A stretch of 64,000 nucleotides of DNA, taken from the NCBI GenBank assembly GCA_934635225.1, contig CAKTYZ010000006.1, positions 62,001 to 126,000 of the forward strand. Direction: 5' to 3'. Under the pieces are notes generated by a model. It did not search any database. It saw only the letters and a program-made list of their open reading frames with translations, and was not told the DNA's origin. Shown here piece by piece: positions 16,257 to 23,900 of this stretch (position 1 is the stretch's first letter; the number at the start of each line of letters is the position of its first letter). Source of the stretch: an uncultured Kiritimatiellota bacterium. GTDB taxonomy: Bacteria > Verrucomicrobiota > Kiritimatiellia > RFP12 > UBA1067. The translations under genes were made by a program, and so were the position numbers.

Positions 16257-17384
16257 TCAACCGCCAAAGTAGTGCGACTTGATTTCGGAGTAGGATAGGT
16301 CTTCAAAGAACATCTTCCCGGCAATGGTGGGATTGAGCTGTCGAACAGCGTCGAGGGAGAAGACAGCCTGACCGCCCGTCACGGACACGTTCTCCGCCCG
16401 AACGAAGAACAGGGGGTTGATCTTGTATCGGGAGATTCCACGTCCACCTCGTGGTTGTGCCGCCACAAGAGACGAAAGCGGAACCGAAACACGCCCGTCG
16501 ATGACGGAGGCCCCCTTTTCCTGCAGCATTCGCCGAAGCGCAAGCGGCGTCCAGACAGCGTAATGGTTTCGCCCAGCCGGACGGATCTCACCTTCCGTCT
16601 TCGCCCAGAGGGACACCTGATTGACCGGGATCATGACGAGGATCTCGCGGACATCTTCGGTGCAGACGACGTCGGCGAACTTCTTGACGCAGTAGTTGTC
16701 GACAATGGCCTCGTTGACGCTTTCCGCGCTGAAGTCATGCACATTGCTGCCCATGACACGGAAGAAGTTCAATCCGGCCATTTCCCGCAGCATCGAGCCG
16801 AATTGTGGATACTGCGCGAGAAATGCGTCCGTGACGCGAAGTTCCCCGTTCTCTCCGTACTTGGGAAGATCCGGCTCGCTTGTCTTTGCACCGGGCTCCT
16901 TGAACTCAATCGTGAATATCTTCAGTTCGAAGACCGTGATCAGCGCACTGTCAACGCCGCCGCATCCGCCGGCCTGGATCAGCATCCGGCGTCCGTCCGG
17001 CGTCATGTACGCATAGCGCGGACGCAACGCATATGACGAAAGGAGGCGCACCACTTGCGGGGGCAGGAACGTGGCGTCGACGAGGCAGTTCCGAAAGACC
17101 GTGAGCCGGAAGATGTCTGCCAAAGCCTGCGCGTAGACGCATTCACTGAAGACGGCGGACTGGATGTTGCCTCCTATCTTGATGTGCTGGACAATCTGGT
17201 GGTACAATGCGGGGCATGACTGTCTGAACCCTTCCAAGCCCGGAACCGAATCGCGGCCATTCCTGATGGCACTCCAGATTTCGTTTCGTCGCGCTTTCCC
17301 CAACAGGATTTTCCTGGAAGGCCGGGAATAGAATTCGGACATGATCTCATTCTGGTTGAATGTCAACTCGATTCTCTCTCTCAT
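16257..17384 (-). CDS. Probable type II restriction endonuclease
   Basis: 375 residues. No name can be given, but residues 145-175 hold a plausible PD-(D/E)XK core: Asp145 in GGVDSALIT, then IEFKEPGAKTSEPDLPKY with Glu160-x-Lys162. The rest is soluble with no signal. Its ATG overlaps by 4 bp (ATGA) the stop of the N6-adenine methyltransferase gene upstream, the usual arrangement of a type II restriction-modification pair, and this context is the main support. Recognition sequence unknown. Confidence 0.65.
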   Translation of the reverse strand: MRERIELTFNQNEIMSEFYSRPSRKILLGKARRNEIWSAIRNGRDSVPGLEGFRQSCPALYHQIVQHIKIGGNIQSAVFSECVYAQALADIFRLTVFRNCLVDATFLPPQVVRLLSSYALRPRYAYMTPDGRRMLIQAGGCGGVDSALITVFELKIFTIEFKEPGAKTSEPDLPKYGENGELRVTDAFLAQYPQFGSMLREMAGLNFFRVMGSNVHDFSAESVNEAIVDNYCVKKFADVVCTEDVREILVMIPVNQVSLWAKTEGEIRPAGRNHYAVWTPLALRRMLQEKGASVIDGRVSVPLSSLVAAQPRGGRGISRYKINPLFFVRAENVSVTGGQAVFSLDAVRQLNPTIAGKMFFEDLSYSEIKSHYFGG

Positions 17385-19045
17385 AGACTCACCTCAAAGG
17401 CCATGTTGGAATGGACGACATCAAAGACGCGTGCGTTCTGCGCAAGCCCCAGGACATGCAAGAATCTTTCGTTGATCGCATCACGGAACGCTCTTGGGTA
17501 CTTCACGTTTTCCTGCATCCCGACATTCGCCTTGCGGATGACATATTTCCCGCGCTCGCGGATCATCCGCCGGGCCATCTCGCGGCAAAAGCGACGGTCT
17601 GATTCGCCTAACGCCCCGAAGAACAGCGGCATTCGGAGCAACAGGCCCTTCGGATAGGTTATGCCGCCATCAAAGAGTCGCCAATGCCAATAGGCGAAAG
17701 ATGAGTTGATCATGCAGAACACGTACCAGTAGACTTCCTCATCGGCAAAGGGCAGCACGACCTGTCCCTTTCTTGCCAACCGCTCATCAGTGGCAACGGT
17801 AAAGTATCGACATGTGTTCGGAATGGAAAGGCAATGGTTGCCCAACGGAGAGACATGCGCCTGGACAACCGAATCGCTTTTCATGACCCATGCCCTGTAC
17901 ACGTCCTCAAGCCGTCGGTCGCACTTGGCGAACATCGGATTGTCAGGCGAAACCAACTGCCTTCGACTTCCAAGAAATCCCTCAAGCGCTCTGCACGTCA
18001 TGAGGCGCGCCCGTTCAACGCTCTTGAACCGTATGAGCGGACTGAACCGAAAACCTTTGGCCGTCGGCGAACCTTCGACGACGGTGATGGCGGCGCGCAC
18101 TGCGTTACCCGTGTTGGAATTGAAGATGCCGTGCTTTCGTCCGCAGAAGACTGCGCCGGGCACATTGTCAAAGGAGATGACGAAGCCGTTTCGCCCGTTC
18201 ATGATCCGACGGAGCGGACAGAACTTCTCGCCGCCAATGAAACTGTATGGCGTGATGACGACCGACGCGCCGCTCTGAAGAAAGATCTTCTCCATGAACG
18301 CCGAATACAGTTCCTTTGTTTCGAGAACGACCGCCGTCTGCCGCCATGTAGACGGGATGTCCCTGACCGCCGCATAGGGTGGGTTCGAGATGACCTTGCT
18401 TCCAGACGGCAGCAAGACCTGCGCGTCGAGGAAATCCCCGCACTGCACGTGTACGGCGGACATGGTATCCAGACCATAGCGGATTCCGATCGAGACTAGG
18501 CAGATGCAGAGTGCCGTCTCGTCCAGGTCATACAAGTGGACTCTTCCGGCTCGCAGCATGCGGGAGGCCTTCTCTTTTCCAAGTCTGTCAAGATAGGCGA
18601 GAATGAGGTTACCGACGCCACATCCGACGTCACAGACATCCTCACCCGGCAGACGTTCGAGCCATTCGACCATGACGGACGCAACATCCCCGGGCGTGTA
18701 ATACTGCCCATTGTGTTTTTTGTCGAACTTGTCTTGGACTGCAAGCCCTTCTTCATAAAGATGTCCAAGCGACTGGATCCTAAGGAACTCGCCTTCCCCA
18801 TGTTCAAGCAGCCAGCGGCAGATTCGTTCCCAGCACTTTGACAAGCCGAACGTTCGGATGTCCTCCCGATACCGCGCAAGATCATAGTCCGAGAAATCGG
18901 AACCATCGTCCACGCAGTCTAGAAACGGTGGACGCCATTCGGCTTTAGGCGGATGGGAGTTGGGTAACGTGTCGAACGTAAAGGAGAGTTGCGTAACCGC
19001 AACCGCTGCGTCACAGAGAAAACGCCGTCTGGACATGTCAGGCAT
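17381..19045 (-). CDS. N6-adenine DNA methyltransferase of a restriction-modification system
   Basis: About 554 residues from MPDMSRRRFL (an upstream in-frame ATG at 19108 is possible). Motif order is HNGQYYTPGDVASVMVEWL (motif X region), VCDVGCGVGNLILAYLD (SAM-binding motif I), HLYDLDETALCIC, and SNPPYAAV (catalytic NPPY, motif IV), followed by a long target-recognition region. This is the gamma-like layout of type I HsdM and many type II enzymes, modifying adenine in the cognate site. Its end overlaps the REase start. A TTTTGGTATAAT promoter lies about 435 nt upstream, leaving an unusually long leader. Codon use is less GC-extreme than in flanking genes, consistent with transfer. Confidence 0.85.
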   Translation of the reverse strand: MPDMSRRRFLCDAAVAVTQLSFTFDTLPNSHPPKAEWRPPFLDCVDDGSDFSDYDLARYREDIRTFGLSKCWERICRWLLEHGEGEFLRIQSLGHLYEEGLAVQDKFDKKHNGQYYTPGDVASVMVEWLERLPGEDVCDVGCGVGNLILAYLDRLGKEKASRMLRAGRVHLYDLDETALCICLVSIGIRYGLDTMSAVHVQCGDFLDAQVLLPSGSKVISNPPYAAVRDIPSTWRQTAVVLETKELYSAFMEKIFLQSGASVVITPYSFIGGEKFCPLRRIMNGRNGFVISFDNVPGAVFCGRKHGIFNSNTGNAVRAAITVVEGSPTAKGFRFSPLIRFKSVERARLMTCRALEGFLGSRRQLVSPDNPMFAKCDRRLEDVYRAWVMKSDSVVQAHVSPLGNHCLSIPNTCRYFTVATDERLARKGQVVLPFADEEVYWYVFCMINSSFAYWHWRLFDGGITYPKGLLLRMPLFFGALGESDRRFCREMARRMIRERGKYVIRKANVGMQENVKYPRAFRDAINERFLHVLGLAQNARVFDVVHSNMAFEVSL

Positions 19046-19372
19046 TGGGATTGAACTGTCGGCGATCCGGGCGCCACGCGCCAAAACACGATGGCTGCTG
19101 GAGCTCACGGCAAGGCGGAATCGGTTGATTTCGCCACGAGCCCGTTATCCACTCCTGATGCACAGTCCGTTCGTCGATCCTACGCTGCTCCTGTCGCAGG
19201 ACCAGTCCCCGAACATGAAAAGAGAGCGCACCATCTCTTCATGCACTCTTGGGAAGCCCTACCACAGGCATACTCTGATTACATGAAGCGACAATGCGCC
19301 CAATTAGGCGCATCATCACTCGCATGCCGTTCAGAGTTTGAAATAGTGGTAGTATTTCCCAAGAACGACGTG

Positions 19373-19388
19373 TTAGCGTTGACGCTAA
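19373..19388. promoter_or_regulatory. Perfect 7-bp inverted repeat, possible operator
   Basis: The sequence TTAGCGTTGACGCTAA is a perfect inverted repeat with a 2-bp spacer. It lies between the likely promoter (19480) and the methyltransferase start. Palindromes of this size often bind dimeric regulators; no regulator gene is adjacent. Confidence 0.35.
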
Positions 19389-19479
19389 ATCATCTTATGC
19401 GGTCGCGGGGTGGAGCGCGGCGATACGCCGCGTCAGTTCCCGACCTATAGGCCCCTCGGCGAACCAAGGGACAGCGCGA

Positions 19480-19485
19480 ATTATA
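19480..19485 (-). promoter_or_regulatory. Extended -10 box facing the RM genes
   Basis: Minus strand TTTTGGTATAATTCGCGC, the motif shared by many promoters in this window. The next gene in that direction is the methyltransferase. Confidence 0.45.
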
Positions 19486-19512
19486 CCAAAATCAGGCCAG
19501 GATGTGGGAGAG

Positions 19513-20000
19513 TCACGGTTGCGGCAAGTTAGCAAGGTTCGGATTCGTGCAGAGGTTGCTCTTCATGTCCCATTCGAGGTTGCGGTCGAGCGGCGTCGGG
19601 TTGAGGTAGTAGGCCATTTCAAAGCCGTCAAGCACATTTCGCCCTGCCGCAAAGGACTCGGCCGGGATGGCGTCGCCGAGCATCTTCGCCCGCAGCTCCG
19701 CATCCGCGAAGTCCAGCGCGTTCGTCGAGGCCATTCGCCCGTCTTCGAACGTCGTGAAGAGCGGGCTCGTGATCAGGTCTTCCCGCAAACAGTAGAACTC
19801 TGCTTTTCGGTCTTGAACCAAAATCCGCACCTCACGCTCGCATTCGTGATCGGAGTACCTTTTTCATCGTGTGCAAAAACGTTCACTGCGGCATCCGCGC
19901 CAAACGCAGGAACGTCCGATAGAGTTGTGTCTGCCGAAAAAGCATCCACAACACAGGAAACAACCGATAAGAGCATCAAGCAACAATACCGTGTTTTCAT
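19513..20000 (-). pseudogene. Chimeric remnant: carboxypeptidase-regulatory-like N-terminus joined to a LNPTPLDRNLEWD tail
   Basis: From 20000 the minus strand encodes a signal peptide (MKTRYCCLMLLSVVSCVVDA) and about 55 residues similar to the next gene upstream (FGADAAVNVFAHDEKGTPITNAS against RGADACLEIFVHDECGDPVPNAR), stopping at CGKT where the paralogue continues SAKTDAYG. A second frame, 19830 to 19513, then gives the tail TTFEDGRMASTNALDFAD...LNPTPLDRNLEWD, a different gene family. The junction near 19785 shifts frame. Both halves are fragments, so this is a rearrangement scar. The ATG overlaps (ATGA) the stop of the upstream gene. Confidence 0.6.
19569..19675. repeat. 107-bp direct repeat, right copy, flanking the RM island
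   Basis: Partner of 15830-15936, same orientation. Together the two copies bracket about 3.6 kb holding the RM pair and the small ORF. Confidence 0.85.
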
Positions 20001-20947
20001 TTTAACTCCGCCTCAAGATTCGGGTCATTGACTTTTGGATTCCTGAAATACTCAAGGCGGAGATCTCCTCTCCCATTGTCGCCCCATCCAAATCTGAGCA
20101 ATGAAATCTTTCCATAGCAAGCCTCTTTCAGGTTGCCTTTCTCGTCCGTTTTGCACCTCGTTCGCACAACAAGTTCATTCTCTTTGGGGAACAGTTGCTC
20201 TCTCCAGGTTTCTCCGACTTTCACCTCACTGAATGAAAAATTCGATAGATAGACCGCATTCGTATCTGCGGCGAATGGCCCCTTGAACTCGCTCTCTTTT
20301 ATCTTCTTGAACCAATAGCCGCCTGACGGAGGCGGAAACCGAATGCCGAGCAAGGATCCCTTGTATTTTCTGCGCACTTCTCCATTCCAGTCAAACTTGA
20401 TCTCGAAATCTGAAACAAGCCCCTCTCCATACGGCATCACGAACGCCTCCATTTCCATATCAAAACCCATCCAGACATTCGTGGCTACAATCGCCATTCG
20501 ATGAACGTAATGCTGCTCAAGCGGAACCGGATTCACCTGTTTCCTTAACAGAATTGGCAATCTCGCTCCATAGGGCTGCCACTTACCGCCAACAACAGCT
20601 TGTCCTTGCGCAAAGCTTTTCATATATCGTTCGATGCGAGATTCATAATAGCCGTCACACGAAACACTGACATGAACATCTGCGCTGCATTTTCCCCTTG
20701 CCATGCACAGGCCATATGCATCCGTCTTGGCAGAAACTGAAACTGTGCGTTTTCGATCAACCAGCCAAAATGCATACTCGACACGGGCATTGGGCACGGG
20801 GTCTCCACATTCGTCATGCACAAATATCTCGAGACACGCATCTGCCCCTCGAAGGACTGCATCCGACAAGGACTTGTCCGCGACTTCAGCACCGCACGAC
20901 AAGGCCACCGCTCCTGCCAAGAAAACAATACGAAAAATATTCATCAT
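19997..20947 (-). CDS. Secreted carboxypeptidase-regulatory-like protein
   Basis: 316 residues from MMNIFRIVFLAGAVALSCGAEV, a signal peptide. The first about 90 residues resemble a carboxypeptidase-regulatory-like (transthyretin-type) fold (ACLEIFVHDECGDPVPNARVEYAFW, GLCMARGKCSADVHVSVSCDGYYESR). The rest (to FRNPKVNDPNLEAELK) matches no domain I recognise. AAGGAG lies before the ATG, and the start overlaps the stop of the 1544-residue gene as ATGA, so the two are translationally coupled and likely function together at the envelope. A truncated paralogue lies immediately downstream. Confidence 0.65.
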   Translation of the reverse strand: MMNIFRIVFLAGAVALSCGAEVADKSLSDAVLRGADACLEIFVHDECGDPVPNARVEYAFWLVDRKRTVSVSAKTDAYGLCMARGKCSADVHVSVSCDGYYESRIERYMKSFAQGQAVVGGKWQPYGARLPILLRKQVNPVPLEQHYVHRMAIVATNVWMGFDMEMEAFVMPYGEGLVSDFEIKFDWNGEVRRKYKGSLLGIRFPPPSGGYWFKKIKESEFKGPFAADTNAVYLSNFSFSEVKVGETWREQLFPKENELVVRTRCKTDEKGNLKEACYGKISLLRFGWGDNGRGDLRLEYFRNPKVNDPNLEAELK

Positions 20948-23900
20948 TTCAGTTCTCCTTGATCGACAATCGACTGCATAATTCGATATACATGGTAATA
21001 CGACATATCCTTGATGTCGGAATGAAGCCATCTCTCCTTGTACGGCTCGCTTTTCCGTCCCCAACCATTCGGACGAAGACCTATGGTGTTCTCGTTCAAA
21101 TCGACGTTATCACGAAACATCCTCTCGACAGATGTTCCACCAACAGGCTTCGAGACGGCGGGCACGTTGTACGCCCGCGCGCGGAACACGTCGACGATCG
21201 GACTCGACGGGCGGTGGAACGCCGCCACGTCGTACCCGAACACCGCGTTCGTGACGATCGACCCGTCCCACAGCCTCTGCCAGGCCTCGTCGGGCGTGCA
21301 GTCCGACTCGAACCGCCAGCCGGCCTCCAGCGTCGCCACAAGCGGGTCGACGCCCTTGAGAACCTCCTGCTTCTGCCAGGCGTAGCGGTCCAACGTAAGG
21401 TCATAGGGCCTGTCGACGTTCAGGAACGGGAACGACCACGAGAAGGACACCGGCCACCTGAAGTTGATCGCACCGCTGAAGGCCGAGGGGATATCGTCGT
21501 CGGCCTCAAGCACCTGGTCGCCCGTCGAATAGTAGTTGTAGACATCCGTCCTGTCGCAGACCTCGGCAAACACATCTTTCCACTTCAGCCTGCTCCTGTC
21601 ATCCGACGCGGGGAAGAGCGCGTGCCAGTTCGCGCACCAGGTGCCGGACGGATACGGCTTCCAGCTGTCGGGAACGTATTTGCCGATGTTGTCCGCAGTC
21701 GCCTGAAGACTGCCGTCGAAAGCCTCGGACGCGACGGCCGCGTTCAGCATGAAATACCTGTCGGCGGACATTCCCTCCCGGATCGCCTCGCAGACGACCA
21801 TGTTGCCGAGGCTGTGTGCGATGACGGATTTCGTCCCCGAAACCGAGTTGACGAGCCGCTTCAGGCAAGATGCCGTCTTCTGGGCGTTAAACGCGTTCAG
21901 GTGATACGAGAACGCCGTGAGAAGCCCGGCATCCCCATTCCACGTCACGCCGCAGTAGCGAGCCCGCGAGCCGGCCCACCAGAGTCGCTTGAACATCGCC
22001 CGGTTCCATGCACGGGCGTTGGCCTCCGACACGAAAAACCCATGGAGGAAGAAGACGTATCCATCAGACAGTTCCTCGTCAGGCCAGCCAAGACACGAAC
22101 CTGGCAAGACGACCGAGAAATCCGAATCGAACTCGGCTCCGCGCATCGAAACCAAACGGTAGAACTCGTCCACGGACATGATCGAGACGGGCAGGCGCTC
22201 GCGGTAGACCTCCGCGTCGCCGAGCGACACGACGACCTCCGGCCCCGACCACGCGTCCACCGGCCCCGCCGCCTCGAACGCGAGGGCGACGGGCTCCGAC
22301 AGCGGGCGTCCCGCCAGCTCCGCGAGGTCGGCTCCGTCGGAGCCGAGCGGCGTCAGCGCCGCGGACTCCAGCGGATTTCCGTCCGCCGCGGAGACGGGCG
22401 CCGTCGCGAGTCCGAGGACGCTCTCGGACGAGAAGCCATCGCCGAGGACGCAGAGGCGAAGGCCCTCCGCCGCCGCGCGCAGGCGGACCGTCACCGCGCT
22501 TCCCCACGCCCGGCGGAACGGCGAGACGTCGATCTCGACGGGGAAGAGGTTCACGAGGTCGAGCTTCCCGTTCACCTTCAGGTCGTCCGCGTTCGGCGTC
22601 GCGTCGGCGACCTGCCCGACGAAATCGCCCTTGTCGCAGTCTTCGTTGAACCAGAACCTGAACGGCCTACCCGCGAGGCGGACCGCGTCGTCCGACTCGC
22701 CCATCTTCCCGTCACGGTCGATGTCCGCGCGGACGCGCGGCGCGACCGCCGTGAGCCGCTGCCGCGCGACGTCCTCGACGAAACGGCCGCCGAACACGCC
22801 CCAGTAGCGGAAGACGAGCGTCGCCGCGCCAGGGGCGGACGCCGTGACGGCGACCCTCGTCCGCGCGGTCGCGGCGTCCGTCGCGCCGCCGACGAGCCGC
22901 CGCCACGCGGCAAGCGAAATGTCCAGCGGCCCGCCGTCCGAGGACGCGAGCGGACGGTAGGCGTTTGAAGCCAAATCCCACGCCCAGAGCGCAAACGGCG
23001 CGGACGCGCCCTCGAAGCCGACGCGGACGTTCCCGCCCGGCAGCCCCACGTCCGTCACGAGCTCGAGCGCGGCCGCCTCGGCGGCGTTCGTCGCGACGGG
23101 AATTGGAAGCCCAAAGTCCGCGTTCAGGGAGTCGAGCACCACGAGGTCGACGCCAGGGCTGCGGACGCCGACGCCGAGGACGGTGTACGCGCCGTCGAGG
23201 CGCACCGCCCCGTTCGTCGCAAGCGAGACGAAGGCGTCGCCGACGGCCCGGCTCGGACGGACTCCCGCAAGGCGCACGTCCACCGTCTCGGCCGCGCGCC
23301 TGAAGTCGAGGCCGCTCTCGTCGACGACCTTCAGGCGGTCGGACAGGTAGGCCACGGCGACCCAGTTCGTCGCGTGGTCGGGGCACGGGCAGCAGCGCGG
23401 CGCGCCGGCGTCCGGCACCTCAAGGCGGATCGGGTCCGCGTAGAGAGGCGGCTCGCGGATCTTCAGGACGTCGGAGAGATGCGGCCAGTTCGTGACGGCG
23501 GTCTCGTAGTCGCCTGGCTGCGGCTCTTCCTCCTCTGACGCGCCGCCCGGACGTTCGCTCCCCTGTTCTTCCCCGCAATGGCACCAGGGACAGCAGTCGC
23601 AGCCCCTGCTGCACAGCTCCCAGACGCAGTGCCAGCAGGACTCGTCCTCGTCGTCCTCGTCCCGGCTGCCGTAGTGCCGTCCGACGGACGGGTCTTCCTT
23701 TTCCTCCATCGGCGGGAGCGGGCAGAACCGCGCCACCTGCGAGTAGGTCTTCTGTCCGAAGAGGTAGTCCGGGTGGGAGAGCGTGTAGGTGACGGGCGTC
23801 GTCGTGCGCCCGTCGAAGCGGCCCGTCAGTAGGGCGGCACGCGGCGGACGGTTCTCGACAGCGACGGAGTCGGGCGCCGCCCACGTGCAGGCGAGCGATT

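Larger units (their letters stand above)
19046..19512. other. 467-bp non-coding leader region of the RM genes
   Basis: No convincing ORF on either strand; in particular no small controller gene is visible between promoter and methyltransferase. It contains the 16-bp palindrome at 19373-19388, a GC-rich inverted stretch near 19410-19435 (GCGGCGATACGCCGC), and a TTTTGGTATAAT box at 19480-19485 directed towards the methyltransferase. Confidence 0.5.

Noticed and set aside
19091..19450. A 119-codon + strand frame in the RM leader, considered as a controller gene
   Set aside because: No helix-turn-helix pattern, no ribosome site, and it runs against the RM genes; treated as non-coding.
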